From contig NZ_BMOO01000001.1 in the NCBI RefSeq assembly GCF_014647115.1, positions 372,001-436,000 of the forward strand: a DNA stretch of 64,000 bases, read 5' to 3'. Below are positions 35,037-44,282 of the stretch, in pieces. This DNA comes from Halarchaeum rubridurum (lineage in GTDB: Archaea > Halobacteriota > Halobacteria > Halobacteriales > Halobacteriaceae). The notes below the pieces were generated by a model, which did not search any database, was not told the origin of the DNA, and was given only the letters and a program-made list of their open reading frames with translations. Position 1 is the first letter of the stretch, and each line of letters begins with the position of its first letter. A program made the translations under genes and the position numbers.

Positions 35037-35718
35037 GGACGATCACCTCGTCGCCGTCGTCGAGGGCGAGTTCGTCGCGGAGTTTGTCCGCGGCGATGAG
35101 TTCGACCTTCGTCTCGTCGTGGTGGGTGCGGTCGGGGACGATGACGTGGACGGGGTCGTAGGCGTCACCGCCGGCCTCGAGCGTGGCGGGGTAGCACGTC
35201 GCGGAGCCGTACGTCCGCTCGTCGTCCTCCCACGCGTCGATGTCGATGCCGTCGAGGGACTCCATGGCGGAGCGCGCGCGCCGCGATGGCTCGTCGAGTT
35301 CGACGTTCAGCGTCCCCGCGAAGGGCTCGTAACCGAGTCGCTCCTCGAACTGGCGGTTGTAGCCGGGGAGGGAGATGTAGTGTCGCCCCTCGCCCATCCC
35401 GCTCGTGACGCGCCCGCTCAGCGCGAGCTCGGCGGGGTCCTCGAACACCCGCCGGTAGTCCTCGTACTCGCGCTGAAGGACGCGCTCGCCGTCGTCGGTG
35501 ATGGTGACCCACTGGCCGTCGCTGACGACGTCTCGTTCGACGTAGCCGGCCTCCTCCAAGGCCTGGAGGCGTCGGGAGGCGGTCTGCGTGGAGGCGTCGA
35601 GCCGGTCGGCGAGGTCGCCACAGGAGGCCTTCACCTCGCCGTGGCGCGCGCCGTCGAGCGCGAGGAGCTTCAGCGCGGCGAGCTCGTCGTACCCGACCGC
35701 GAGCGTTGCCCGTGACAT
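35023..35718 (-). CDS. rbkR: CTP-dependent riboflavin kinase with N-terminal HTH regulator domain (RbkR type)
   Basis: 231 aa. The N-terminal winged helix ([14 protein letters not shown] ... [23 protein letters not shown]) is fused to an archaeal CTP-dependent riboflavin kinase domain (from about residue 95: [58 protein letters not shown]). The kinase makes FMN; archaeal RbkR proteins have been described as combined riboflavin kinase and repressor of riboflavin genes. ATG 35718 is used in preference to 35745. It overlaps ribB, an expected target. Confidence 0.92.
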   Translation of the reverse strand: MSRATLAVGYDELAALKLLALDGARHGEVKASCGDLADRLDASTQTASRRLQALEEAGYVERDVVSDGQWVTITDDGERVLQREYEDYRRVFEDPAELALSGRVTSGMGEGRHYISLPGYNRQFEERLGYEPFAGTLNVELDEPSRRARSAMESLDGIDIDAWEDDERTYGSATCYPATLEAGGDAYDPVHVIVPDRTHHDETKVELIAADKLRDELALDDGDEVIVRVAQ

Positions 35719-35719
35719 A

Positions 35720-35748
35720 CCCGCGAATACGGGCGCGCCGAGCATAAT
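35720..35748 (-). promoter_or_regulatory. Promoter and candidate autoregulatory site of the rbkR-ribB operon
   Basis: On the minus strand an AT-rich ATTATG (35742-35748) is placed about 27 bp before the rbkR ATG, suggesting a leaderless transcript. Between box and start codon lies the inverted repeat CCCG-N6-CGGG (35720-35733), well placed to be bound by the RbkR winged helix. The assignment is inferred from position only. A further perfect repeat CTCAG-AA-CTGAG (35764-35775) lies just behind the twy1 stop codon. Confidence 0.4.
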
Positions 35749-35775
35749 GGTTGTGGGACGCGTCTCAGAACTGAG

Positions 35776-36717
35776 CTAGTCGTAGAAGCCGCCGCCGGGC
35801 GCGAGTTCGGGCACCCACGTTTCCTCGTCACGGGCGAGCAACGCGACCGACGAGGCCTCCTGGACCTTGACGACCGGGTGGTCGGGCATGTGCTCGCCGA
35901 CGCGCTCCGCGAAGGCCGCGACGAATTCGGGCGAGGGCATCGAGTCCCGGTCGAGGCGGCCCCGCGAGTGCCCGACGTGCATGTACGCCTTCAGCTCCAC
36001 GAAGTCGGGGTCCGCGCGCCGGTAGAGCCCCGCGTACCAGTCCGGGTTCGTCATGTTCTCGCCGTTCACGAGCGTCGTCCGCAGGACCGTGCGCGTCTCG
36101 TCCTTGTCGTGGAGGACGTCGAGCGTCTCTATCAGGGACTCCCACGCGTCGTCCTCCGTCGCGCCCACGACGTCGTCGAACGTCGCGCGCTCCGGGGCGT
36201 CCACGGAGACGTACAGCTGCGTGGGGTCGCACTCGCGCAGCACCTCGGGGCGCGTCCCGTTCGAGACGAGGAACGTCGTGAGCCCGCGGTCGTGGAAGGC
36301 CTCCAGGAGTTCGGGGAGGTATGGGTAGAGGGTGGGTTCGCCGTCGAGGCTGATGGCGACGTGCTTCGGGTCGAGGGCCTCCTCGAAGCGCTCGCGGGGG
36401 ACGTTCTCGTTCCCGCCGAACCCGGAGAGGAGTTTCTTCTGCAACTCGATGGAGGCCTCGACGACCGCCTCCGGGTCGTCCCACTCGACGCCGTCGAGTT
36501 CGTACGCGTGACCGTTGTGGTCGCGCCAGCAGAAGACGCAGCGCTCGTTGCACCTGACCACGGGCGTCATCTGGATGCAACGATGGGAGCGAATCCCGTA
36601 CCACGCGTGTTTGTAGCAGGTGCCCTCGCCGCGGAGGGCGTTCGCCGTCCACCCGCAGGTCTGGGCGGCCGTGTGGTTCTCGTGGTGGTAGCTCGGCGAA
36701 TCCACCTGCTCGGGCAT
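35776..36717 (-). CDS. twy1: tRNA 4-demethylwyosine synthase Twy1 (radical SAM)
   Basis: 313 aa. Builds the tricyclic base of wyosine derivatives at G37 of tRNA-Phe, using pyruvate. Two iron-sulfur clusters are visible: C21, C34 and C47 for the accessory cluster, and the radical-SAM CxxxCxxC of CNERCVFC (C56, C60, C63). VAISLDGEPTLYPYLPELL is the SAM-binding GE block. ATG 36717 gives MPEQVDSPSYHHEN; the upstream in-frame Arg-rich stretch is not family-like. Confidence 0.94.
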   Translation of the reverse strand: MPEQVDSPSYHHENHTAAQTCGWTANALRGEGTCYKHAWYGIRSHRCIQMTPVVRCNERCVFCWRDHNGHAYELDGVEWDDPEAVVEASIELQKKLLSGFGGNENVPRERFEEALDPKHVAISLDGEPTLYPYLPELLEAFHDRGLTTFLVSNGTRPEVLRECDPTQLYVSVDAPERATFDDVVGATEDDAWESLIETLDVLHDKDETRTVLRTTLVNGENMTNPDWYAGLYRRADPDFVELKAYMHVGHSRGRLDRDSMPSPEFVAAFAERVGEHMPDHPVVKVQEASSVALLARDEETWVPELAPGGGFYD

Positions 36718-36826
36718 ACCCACAAGCGGGTGGCGCGCGGGCAAAAGCGCAGCGGAACGCCCGCCGCGTAGCGGTAGACGAAACCGCCTCACGTACCTTC
36801 AACTCCCGGCGGGACGAGAGGTGGGT

Positions 36827-37540
36827 ATGGACGTGACGCTCGCGCGGCACGCGACGCTCGTGGTGGCACTCGACGGCGTGCGGTTCCTCGTCGACCCGAT
36901 GCTCTCCGAGGCGGGCACGAACCCGCCCGTCGAGGACACGCCGCGACAGCGGCGCAACCCCCTCGTCGACCTCCCGGACGTCGACCTCGCCCACGACGCC
37001 GTCCTCGTGACGCACCGCCACCCCGACCACTGGGACGCGTGGGCTGAGGCCGTCGACGCGGACACCCCCGTGTTCTGCAACCCCGCGGAGGCCGACGCCT
37101 TCCGCGAGGACGGCCTCACCGACGTCCGGCCGGTCGACGAACGCGAGACGTTCCGGGGTGTGACGATACACCGGACGCCCGCGCGCCACGGTCACGGCGA
37201 GACCGCCGAGGCGATGGCCCCCGTCTGCGGGTTCGTCCTCGACGGCGACGAGACGTGCTACCTCGCCGGCGACACCGTCTGGTACGACGCGGTCCCGGCG
37301 GCCATCGACGCCCACGACCCGGACGCCGTCGTCGTCAACGCCGGCGCGGCGCAGTTCCGCGACGGCGACCCGATCACGATGGACGCCGCGGACGTCCAAC
37401 GCGTCGTCGAGCACGCGGACGCCCCGGTCGTCGCCGACCACATGGAGGCCATCAACCACTGCCTGCTCGACCGCGACGACCTCCGTGCGGCCGTCGACGA
37501 CGTCGTGATTCCCGCGGACGGCGAGACCGTCTCGCTCTGA
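36827..37540 (+). CDS. MBL-fold metallo-hydrolase
   Basis: 237 aa. Metallo-beta-lactamase fold with the metal motif [11 protein letters not shown] (residues about 63-73), a second ligand His in [22 protein letters not shown] supplying the bridging Asp, and [12 protein letters not shown] as the final His. It resembles the UlaG/L-ascorbate-lactonase-like class; the substrate is unknown. ATG 36827 is preferred over GTG 36821. Divergent from twy1, followed by argS after 55 bp. Confidence 0.83.
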   Translation: MDVTLARHATLVVALDGVRFLVDPMLSEAGTNPPVEDTPRQRRNPLVDLPDVDLAHDAVLVTHRHPDHWDAWAEAVDADTPVFCNPAEADAFREDGLTDVRPVDERETFRGVTIHRTPARHGHGETAEAMAPVCGFVLDGDETCYLAGDTVWYDAVPAAIDAHDPDAVVVNAGAAQFRDGDPITMDAADVQRVVEHADAPVVADHMEAINHCLLDRDDLRAAVDDVVIPADGETVSL

Positions 37541-37595
37541 CGGCGCGCCCCGCGGTTTCAGAACGCATTTTAGCCCGCGTAGCGCACACCGTAGC

Positions 37596-39347
37596 ATGTT
37601 CCTCGCACTCCGCTCGGAGGTCGAGTCCGCCCTCACCGGGGCGCTCGAAACCCTCGACCTGCCGACGGACGACCTCGGTATCGAAGAACCCCCGGAAGGC
37701 GTGGACGCCGTCGTCGCCTCCAGCGTCGCGTTCCGCCTCGCGGGCGAACTCGGCGCGGCCCCGCCCGAAGTCGCCGCCCGCATCGCCGACGCCGTCGACG
37801 CCGAGGGCTACGAGTACGTCCGCGAGGTCCGCGCGCAGGGCCCCTACGTCAACGTCCTCCCGACGCCCGCCTACTACGCGGACACGCTCGACGCGGGGAG
37901 GGAGGACGACTACGGCGAACTCCCCGCGACCGGCGAGGACGTCCTCGTCGAGCACACCTCCGCGAACCCGACCGGCCCCGTCCACGTCGGACGCGCGCGC
38001 AACCCCATCGTCGGCGACGCCGTCGCGCGCCTCCTCGACTACGCCGGCCACGACGTCACCACCGAGTACTACGTGAACGACGCCGGCCGGCAGATGGCCG
38101 TCTTCACGTGGGCCTACGAGACCTTCGACGAGGCCGACCTCGATTCGGAGCCCGAGCGCGGGCGCGTCGAGTACGACCTCGTGCGCTACTACCGCAAGGG
38201 CAACGCCTACCTCGAAGACGCCGACGCCGACGCCGTCGAGGCCGCAGAGGACGAGATTCAGTCCATCCTCCAGGGCCTCGAGGCGGGCGACGAGGAGACC
38301 TACGAACGCGTCCAGCGCGTCGTCGATCAGGTCCTCGGCGGGATGCGAGAGTGTCTCCGTCGGCTCCCCGCGGAGTTCGACGAGTTCGTGAAGGAGACGT
38401 CGTTCATGCGCGACGGCCGGACGACGGCGCTCGCGGAGCGTCTCCAGGAGAGCGACGAAGCGGTGTTGGAGGAGGGCGCGTGGCAACTCGACCTCTCCGA
38501 GTGGGGGTACGAGAAGAAGCTCGTCTTCCTCCGCTCGGACGGCACGAGCCTCTACACGACGCGCGACCTCGCGCACCACGAGTGGAAGTTCGACGCCTAC
38601 GACCGCTCGATCACCGTCCTCGGCGAGGACCACAAGCTCCAGGCCGGCCAGCTCCAGGCCGCCCTCGAACTCCTCGGGAACGACACCGACCAACTGGAGA
38701 ACGTCATCTACTCCTACGTCAACCTCCCCGAGGGGAAGATGAGCACCCGGCGTGGCACCGGAATCGACCTCGACGACCTCCTCGACGAGGCCATCGGGCG
38801 CGCCCGCGAGGAAGTCGAGAAACGCCTCGACGACCGCATCCGCGAGGACGACATCGACGCCGACGACGTCGAGCGCATCGCCGAACAGGTCGGCGTCGGT
38901 GCCGTCCGCTACGACATCGTCTCCAAGCAACCCCAGAAGGCCATCACGTTCGAGTGGGACGAGGCGCTCGACTTCGAAGCGCAGAGCGCACCCTATATCC
39001 AGTACGCGCACGCGCGCACCTGCGGCATCCTCGACGACGCCGACGTCCCGGCCGAGGCCGACGCGAGCCTCCTCGAAGCCGACGCCGAAATCGAGCTCCT
39101 CCGCGAGACCGCGCGCTTCCCGGGCGTCATCGACGCCGCCGCCGAGGACTTAGAGCCCCACCAGATCGCCACCTTCGCCCGCGAGTACGCCGACGCGTTC
39201 AACACCTTCTACCGCGAGTGCCCCGTGCTCGCCGACGACGTCGACCCCGCCCTCCGGAGCGCGCGCCTCGCGCTCGTCGCGAGCGCACGCAACACGCTCG
39301 CCAACGCCCTCGACGTCCTCGGCATCGACGCGCCGACCTCGATGTAG
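37596..39347 (+). CDS. argS: Arginyl-tRNA synthetase
   Basis: 583 aa, class I. Charges tRNA-Arg. The N-terminal additional domain (1-110) is followed by the HIGH region [20 protein letters not shown], the ArgRS block [20 protein letters not shown] and the KMSKS-like [17 protein letters not shown]. The C-terminal DALR domain ends [14 protein letters not shown]. Length and order are normal. It is followed by about 270 bp of repeat-containing DNA before prf1. Confidence 0.95.
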   Translation: MFLALRSEVESALTGALETLDLPTDDLGIEEPPEGVDAVVASSVAFRLAGELGAAPPEVAARIADAVDAEGYEYVREVRAQGPYVNVLPTPAYYADTLDAGREDDYGELPATGEDVLVEHTSANPTGPVHVGRARNPIVGDAVARLLDYAGHDVTTEYYVNDAGRQMAVFTWAYETFDEADLDSEPERGRVEYDLVRYYRKGNAYLEDADADAVEAAEDEIQSILQGLEAGDEETYERVQRVVDQVLGGMRECLRRLPAEFDEFVKETSFMRDGRTTALAERLQESDEAVLEEGAWQLDLSEWGYEKKLVFLRSDGTSLYTTRDLAHHEWKFDAYDRSITVLGEDHKLQAGQLQAALELLGNDTDQLENVIYSYVNLPEGKMSTRRGTGIDLDDLLDEAIGRAREEVEKRLDDRIREDDIDADDVERIAEQVGVGAVRYDIVSKQPQKAITFEWDEALDFEAQSAPYIQYAHARTCGILDDADVPAEADASLLEADAEIELLRETARFPGVIDAAAEDLEPHQIATFAREYADAFNTFYRECPVLADDVDPALRSARLALVASARNTLANALDVLGIDAPTSM

Positions 39348-39617
39348 GACTTTTTGCTGCGCTCGCTTCGCGCGCGGTGAACCGGCGACCTGCCGGGTCC
39401 TTCGGACCGCTCGGTCGCCGGACGCTAGCCAACGTGGAACGTTCGATAGAGCTAGCGTACGTACCGCGAACGACCTCAGGGAGCGAGCGGGCCAAGAGCC
39501 GACCAACGGGAGGCTCGCGGGCTTTTGGTCGAGCTTTTGCCAGCGAGGCGAAGGCGAGCGCAGGAAAAGGTCGTGGGTCGCAGGGTACTTACCGATACGT
39601 GCCCCTAGCTCTCCGTA
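39348..39617. repeat. Intergenic region with hairpin and TTTTGG/AGCTTTT element between argS and prf1
   Basis: 270 bp. A two-level hairpin at 39382-39421 has an outer 9-bp stem (CCGGCGACC / GGTCGCCGG) and an inner GGTCC-TTC-GGACC. GCTAGC occurs at 39425 and again at 39451, able to pair. At 39521-39578 lies a member of the dispersed element: GCTTTTGGTCGAGCTTTTGC, a GC-rich middle, then GGAAAAGGTCGTGGG. The last 30 bp before 39618 carry the prf1 promoter. No gene seen. Confidence 0.6.
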
Positions 39618-40874
39618 ATGAGCGAGCAGCAGGGCGAGCAGGCGTCCGAGGACCGCCGGAAGTACGAGTTCCGGAAGGTCATCGAGAAGCTCCAGGACTA
39701 CTCCGGGAGCGGGACGCAACTCGTCTCCATCTACGTCCCCGAGGACAAGCAGGTCTCGGACGTGGTGGCCCACGTCACCCAGGAGCACTCGGAGGCCTCG
39801 AACATCAAGTCGAAGCAGACCCGGACGGCCGTCCAGGACGCCCTGACGTCCATAAAGGACCGGCTGCGCTACTACGACACCTATCCGCCGGAGAACGGGA
39901 TGGTGCTCTTCTCGGGGTCAATCGACGTCGGCGGTGGCCAGACGGACATGGTGACGGAGGTCCTCGAATCGCCGCCCGAGCCCGTCCAGTCGTTCCGCTA
40001 CCACTGTGACAGCGCCTTCCTCACGGAGCCCCTGGAGAACATGTTCGCGGACAAGGGCCTCTACGGGCTCATCGTCCTCGATCGGCGCGAGGCGAACGTC
40101 GGGTGGCTGAAGGGCAAACGCGTCGAGCCCGTGAAGTCCGCCTCCTCGCTCGTCCCCGGCAAACAGCGCAAAGGGGGGCAGTCCGCCCAGCGTTTCGCCC
40201 GCCTGCGCTTGGAGGCCATCGACAACTTCTACCAGGAGGTCGCGGGGATGGCGAACGACCTCTTCGTCGACCGCCGCCACGAGCTCGACGGCGTCCTCGT
40301 CGGCGGTCCCTCGCCGACGAAGGACGAGTTCCTCGACGGCGACTACCTCCACCACGAGATTCAGGACAAGGTCCTCGGGAAGTTCGACGTCTCCTACACG
40401 GACGAGTCCGGCCTCTACGACCTCGTCGACGCCGGCGGCGACGCGCTCGCCGAGGCCGCGCTCATGGAGGACAAGAACGCGATGGAGTCGTTCTTCAAGG
40501 AACTCCACGACGGCGACCTCGCCACCTACGGCTTCGAGGCGACCCGCCGCAACCTCGTGATGGGCTCCGTCGACGAACTCCTCCTGAGCGAGGACCTCCG
40601 ACAGGACGTCGTCACCTACGAGTGCGAGAACGGCCACGAGGAGCGCGAACTCGTCGAGCGGCGCAAGAACGAGGTCCCCGAACACGAGTGCTCGGAGTGC
40701 GGCGCGACCGTCGCCGAGGGCGAGCGCGAGGACGTCATCGACCACCTCATGAACATCGCCGACCAGCGCGGCACCGAGACGACGTTCATCAGCACGGACT
40801 TCGAGAAGGGCGAACAGCTCCTCAACGCCTTCGGCGGCATCGCGGGTCTGCTGCGCTACTCCACGGGCGTCTAG
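39618..40874 (+). CDS. prf1: Peptide chain release factor aRF1
   Basis: 418 aa. Recognises all three stop codons and releases the peptide. Domain 1 has the stop-codon motif NIKS (residues 62-65, SNIKSKQTR); domain 2 has the catalytic GGQ (186-188, KGGQSAQRFARLR); domain 3 contains a CxxC pair (YECENGHEERE ... CSECGATVAEG) typical of the archaeal mini-domain. It stands alone between two repeat-bearing intergenic regions. Confidence 0.95.
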   Translation: MSEQQGEQASEDRRKYEFRKVIEKLQDYSGSGTQLVSIYVPEDKQVSDVVAHVTQEHSEASNIKSKQTRTAVQDALTSIKDRLRYYDTYPPENGMVLFSGSIDVGGGQTDMVTEVLESPPEPVQSFRYHCDSAFLTEPLENMFADKGLYGLIVLDRREANVGWLKGKRVEPVKSASSLVPGKQRKGGQSAQRFARLRLEAIDNFYQEVAGMANDLFVDRRHELDGVLVGGPSPTKDEFLDGDYLHHEIQDKVLGKFDVSYTDESGLYDLVDAGGDALAEAALMEDKNAMESFFKELHDGDLATYGFEATRRNLVMGSVDELLLSEDLRQDVVTYECENGHEERELVERRKNEVPEHECSECGATVAEGEREDVIDHLMNIADQRGTETTFISTDFEKGEQLLNAFGGIAGLLRYSTGV

Positions 40875-41137
40875 AACACAAACCGTTCAGCCGACGTTTT
40901 TCATCCGACGAGCGACGCGGGTAGCGTCCGCGCGACGAGCGTTCACGAGACGGCCGTGCCGTCTCGTTCGCCAATCGGCACTCTCCGATCTCCGACGACG
41001 GCTCGCAGAGCCCGAGAAGCGGTTCACTCGCGGCGAAGCCGCGAGGCGACAAGACCACCGAAGGTGGTCGTAGTCGCTTTTGGCCGAGCTTTTGCAAGCG
41101 ACGGCGCGCGTAGCGCGCCGAGCGCTGGAAAAGGTCG
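40875..41137. repeat. Hairpin-element region between convergent prf1 and glutaredoxin genes
   Basis: 263 bp. Perfect three-base-loop hairpins: 41027-41045 (8-bp stem, GAA), 41053-41069 (7 bp, GAA) and 41103-41119 (7 bp, GTA). The core TTTTGGCCGAGCTTTTGC (41078-41095) and GGAAAAGGTCG (41128-41138) flank the third hairpin. The block 41006-41138 parallels 33171-33310. T- and A-tracts on either side of a GC stem would give a U-tract after a hairpin in both transcription directions, which fits a bidirectional terminator. Confidence 0.6.
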
Positions 41138-41383
41138 TCAGGCGTAGTGCTCGTCGAGATACTCGACGATGTCGTCGCTCTCGGGCATCCCCGCGATGTC
41201 GTTGGCGGGGTCGACGAGGACCGGGACGCCGGTCTGGCCGCTGACTTCCCTGACTTCCTCGCGCCGGTCGTGGGAGCGCGGGACGTCGTGTTCTTCGTAT
41301 TCGAGGCCGAGCTCGTCGAGTTTGGACTGGACTTTCGCGCAGTAGGGACAGCCGGGGAGGACGTACAGTTCGAAGTCGCTCAT
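41138..41383 (-). CDS. Glutaredoxin-like thioredoxin-fold protein
   Basis: 81 aa. Thiol-disulfide protein with the active-site CPYC (C12, C15 in LYVLPGCPYCAKVQSKLDEL), the cis-Pro block QTGVPVLVDPAND and a terminal helix ESDDIVEYLDEHYA. Resembles the glutathione-S-transferase N-domain/glutaredoxin group used by haloarchaea with gamma-glutamylcysteine rather than glutathione; that partner is inferred from family knowledge. ATG 41383 is preferred to 41407. Confidence 0.9.
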   Translation of the reverse strand: MSDFELYVLPGCPYCAKVQSKLDELGLEYEEHDVPRSHDRREEVREVSGQTGVPVLVDPANDIAGMPESDDIVEYLDEHYA

Positions 41384-41431
41384 GTCGTCGCGTAGAAGCC
41401 GGAGCAAGAAGAACGACGCGGAGGCGGAGAG

Positions 41432-42406
41432 TCAGGCTTCGGTCTCGGCGTCGTCGCCGCGCTCCTTGAGGAGGTCGCGGAAGGCGTCGGGGTCGTCGAT
41501 GCGTTCGAGTTCCGCGCGTTCGATGATGGCGGTGCCGTCGATGGACTCCTGTTTGGCTTCGTCGACGAAGTAGACCGCCTGGGTGCGGGTGATGCGCCCG
41601 ACGCTCGCCATGATGCGCGCGCGTTTGACGGCGGCGTCGGTGAGCGTGGAGTGGCCGGTGAGGAGGCCCTCGGGGCGGTGGCGGTTGGTGTCCTCGCCGA
41701 CGGCGTTGAACGGGGCGCGGACGGTGGGGTGGACGTCGAAGCCGGCCCGGGTGAGGACGGCGACGATGGGTTCGTCCTCGGGGTCGGCTTCGGGGTCCTC
41801 CGGGGTGGGGTCGGCGTCGCGGACCTCGTCCGCGCCGTTCATCACGTCGACGGGGCTGGTGAGGTCGTCGCCGAAGACGTCTTCGAGTTTGACGGCGACG
41901 TCGATGCTGGCGTTCATGCCGTCCTCGTACTTCGAGACGGTGCGTCGGGAGACGCCGAGTTCGGTGGCGAGGCGACCGAGGCTCCAGCCGCGCTCCTCGC
42001 GTTCGTCGGCGAGGACGTCGCCGTCGATGTTGACGTAGAGGCCCCCGGGGGCGGCGTAGACGAGCGGCGGGACGCCCTCGACGAAGAAGTCGAGGGCGGT
42101 GTCGGGGCTGATGACGGGGACGCCGTGGCGGAAGTAGACGACACCGCGTTCGAGCTCCTCGTCGCGGGTGCGGAGCCCGACGACCATCGGGGTGCCGTGG
42201 AGGTAGTGGCCGAGCCGGCGCATCTCCGCGCCCGTCGGGCCGTCGAGCGCGTCGACGTTCCCGAGTATCTTGAGGAAGAGCAGGTCGTCGCCGCGGCGGG
42301 CGGCGACGTCGAAGCTCTTCGGGCGGATGACGCACCGGTCGCTCACCGCGAACCCCGCGTCCTCCAGCATCGCGGTAACGTTCTCGATGAGTGCCGACCG
42401 GGACAT
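41432..42406 (-). CDS. HTH-type transcriptional regulator (archaeal Xre-like HTH with N- and C-terminal extensions)
   Basis: 324 aa. An Xre-type helix-turn-helix lies near the centre (about 125-165: [20 protein letters not shown], then SKYEDG). The N-terminal 110 residues ([20 protein letters not shown]) resemble a nuclease-like/regulatory domain found in the conserved archaeal family of putative HTH-type regulatory proteins; the C-terminal 130 residues ([20 protein letters not shown]) are also family-specific. Target genes unknown. ATG 42406 sits about 25 bp from a palindromic TATA element, so it is likely leaderless. Confidence 0.87.
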   Translation of the reverse strand: MSRSALIENVTAMLEDAGFAVSDRCVIRPKSFDVAARRGDDLLFLKILGNVDALDGPTGAEMRRLGHYLHGTPMVVGLRTRDEELERGVVYFRHGVPVISPDTALDFFVEGVPPLVYAAPGGLYVNIDGDVLADEREERGWSLGRLATELGVSRRTVSKYEDGMNASIDVAVKLEDVFGDDLTSPVDVMNGADEVRDADPTPEDPEADPEDEPIVAVLTRAGFDVHPTVRAPFNAVGEDTNRHRPEGLLTGHSTLTDAAVKRARIMASVGRITRTQAVYFVDEAKQESIDGTAIIERAELERIDDPDAFRDLLKERGDDAETEA

Positions 42407-42428
42407 ATCGGTCCCTAAGCCAGTATGC

Positions 42429-42438
42429 ACATATATGT
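42429..42438 (-). promoter_or_regulatory. Palindromic TATA element upstream of the HTH regulator
   Basis: ACATATATGT is a perfect 10-bp palindrome 23-32 bp before the regulator ATG, at the distance expected for a TATA box with leaderless transcription. It is embedded in GCACA...TGTGC-like flanks. Being symmetric, it could also serve the divergent tiaS direction or be an autoregulatory site; only the TATA role is well supported. Confidence 0.55.
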
Positions 42439-42499
42439 ATTGTGCCGGCGGGAGGCGAACCCCGAAAGCCGTAGGTGAACGCGGCGGATAGGTGCGGGC

Positions 42500-43780
42500 G
42501 TGACGACGGTCGGCATCGACGACACGGACTCGCGGACGCGCGGGATGTGCACGACGTACGTCGCCCACCGGGTGGCGACGGCCCTCGAATCGCGGGGGTA
42601 CGACGTCGCGCGCGTCCTCCTCGTGCGGCTGAACCCCGCGGTCGAGCACAAGACGCGGGGGAACGCGGCGCTCGCGCTCCACACGGAGGCACCCGTCGAC
42701 GAGGCGTTCGAACTCGCGCGCGACGCCGTCGAGACGGCCGCCGAGGTGGGCGACGACCGGACGAACCCCGGGCTCGTCGTCGCGCCCGGCGACCCGGCCG
42801 ACCCCGAGGCGGTCCCGGACGCAGTCGTCGACTTCGCGCGCGAGGCGGTGCGCGACCATCACGGCATCGACGACGCGCTGGCGTGCTGTGCGGCGTTCGG
42901 CTACCGGAGCGAGGGGTGGAAGAACGGGCGCGGGCGAATCGGCGCGCTCGCGGCGGTCGGCGCGTGGCGCGCGCTCGACGACTGGACGTACGAGCACATC
43001 GCGTATCGGGCGCGCGAGCGCTGGGGGAGCGAGCGAACGGTCGACCACGACTCGGTGTTCGCGGCCGCCGCCGACGCCTACCCGGCCGTCTGGGACACGG
43101 TCGACCGGGAGGCGGGGGAGACCGTTTGCGTGCCGCACACGCCGGGGCCGATTCTCTACGGCATCAGGGGCGACGACCCGGCGGCGTGTCGGGCCGTCGC
43201 GGACCGAATCGGGGGCGAGTCGGTCGCGTCGTCGCGGACGTTCGTGACGAACCAGGGGACGGACGCACACCTCCGCGACGCCGACGCGCTCGCCGACCTC
43301 GCCGACGGCCGGGCGTACCGCGTGGACGGGACGGTCGCCGCGCCGCCGGAGACGCGCCGCGGCGGCCACGTCTTCTTCGAAATCGAGGACGACACCGGGA
43401 GAGCGCGCTGTGCGGCGTTCGAGCCGACGAAGCGCTTCCGCGAGCGCGTGCGCGACCTCCGCGTCGGCGACGTGGTGACGGTCTGCGGGGAGGTGAGCGA
43501 GGGGACGCTCAAACTGGAGAAGTTCGCCCTCCGGGAGCGCGTGACGACGGAGCGGACGACGCCGACCTGCCCCGACTGCGAGCGGACGATGGAGTCCGCG
43601 GGCGCGGACCAGGGGTATCGGTGTCGGGACTGCAAGACGAGCGCCCCGGGGAAGGTCGCGGTGTCGATAGCGCGCGCGCTCGAACCCGGGTGGTACGAGG
43701 TGCCACCGCGCGCGCGCCGCCACGTCGCCCGCCCGCTCGTCCGGGGGTCGTGGGACGCACCGACGCATCCCGAGCGGTGA
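42500..43780 (+). CDS. tiaS: tRNA(Ile2) 2-agmatinylcytidine synthetase TiaS
   Basis: 426 aa. Uses ATP and agmatine to convert C34 of tRNA-Ile2 to agmatidine so that it reads AUA. N-terminal [18 protein letters not shown] is the ATP/tRNA-binding start of the family; [15 protein letters not shown] is in the central domain; an OB-fold ([20 protein letters not shown]) and a zinc ribbon CPDC ... CRDC follow. GTG 42500 begins the conserved N-terminus. The agmatine source PdaD is encoded at 16.7 kb. Confidence 0.94.
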   Translation: MTTVGIDDTDSRTRGMCTTYVAHRVATALESRGYDVARVLLVRLNPAVEHKTRGNAALALHTEAPVDEAFELARDAVETAAEVGDDRTNPGLVVAPGDPADPEAVPDAVVDFAREAVRDHHGIDDALACCAAFGYRSEGWKNGRGRIGALAAVGAWRALDDWTYEHIAYRARERWGSERTVDHDSVFAAAADAYPAVWDTVDREAGETVCVPHTPGPILYGIRGDDPAACRAVADRIGGESVASSRTFVTNQGTDAHLRDADALADLADGRAYRVDGTVAAPPETRRGGHVFFEIEDDTGRARCAAFEPTKRFRERVRDLRVGDVVTVCGEVSEGTLKLEKFALRERVTTERTTPTCPDCERTMESAGADQGYRCRDCKTSAPGKVAVSIARALEPGWYEVPPRARRHVARPLVRGSWDAPTHPER

Positions 43781-43900
43781 CGGCCGGCGGTGTGGGAGGT
43801 CGTTCGAACGTGCACAGCCACTATCGCATATAGGCGTTGTGGCCGTCCACGCGTCCGTATTTGAAGGGTTTCGGTTTTAATTTCGCGTCAGATGGACGGC

Positions 43901-43907
43901 TATATAT
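43901..43907 (+). promoter_or_regulatory. TATA box for mini-ORF/DUF7511 transcript
   Basis: TATATAT, about 30 bp before ATG 43936. It is preceded by an 8-bp inverted repeat GCCGTCCA (43842-43849) / TGGACGGC (43893-43900) whose right arm touches the box, which could be a regulator-binding site. The placement makes a leaderless start at 43936 probable. Confidence 0.55.
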
Positions 43908-43935
43908 GTCGCGCGCGACTGCGTTCGAGGTACCG

Positions 43936-43986
43936 ATGCGAACCGAGACTGCCGCGCCGGCGGCGAATCGGGAGGTGGTCGAATGA
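43936..43986 (+). CDS. Candidate 16-residue leader peptide upstream of DUF7511 gene
   Basis: The frame MRTETAAPAANREVVE-stop starts about 30 bp after a clear TATA box, so its ATG may be at or near the transcript 5-prime end. Its stop overlaps the ATG of the next gene (ATGA). A strong Shine-Dalgarno sequence GGAGGTG (43971-43977) lies inside it, 5 bp before the downstream ATG. This looks like translational coupling or a short leader ORF. Too short for homology; it might also simply be non-coding leader. Confidence 0.4.
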   Translation: MRTETAAPAANREVVE

Positions 43987-44204
43987 CCCGCGGCTGCGTC
44001 GCGGACAGCGCCTCGACTGCCGACCTGCGGCTCGCGCGCGAGACAGAGACGTGGCCGGAGTTCGACCTCGCGTGTCGCGTCGAGGAGCACGACGACGGCG
44101 CGGAGTGTACGGTCTACCCCGCGGACGCCGACGACGACGCGCTCGTGACGACGTGGCTCACCGCCGCCGACGACGCGTTCGTCGACGTCGAGACCGTCCG
44201 CTGA
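43983..44204 (+). CDS. DUF7511-like small haloarchaeal protein
   Basis: 73 aa, acidic. The C-terminal half CTVYPADADDDALVTTWLTA, then ADDAFVDVE, carries the TTW(I/L)TA...FV pattern of DUF7511 proteins. Function unknown. Preceded by an optimal GGAGGTG five bases from the ATG, which is uncommon in haloarchaea and points to a transcript with a leader or an upstream coding frame. Confidence 0.72.
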   Translation: MTRGCVADSASTADLRLARETETWPEFDLACRVEEHDDGAECTVYPADADDDALVTTWLTAADDAFVDVETVR

Positions 44205-44282
44205 CGCGTTCGTCGCCACTCGTCTTCCGTTTTCACCCCCGTTTTCTCCGTTCGGTGGCCACTCCGACCGCGAGCGCGGCGT

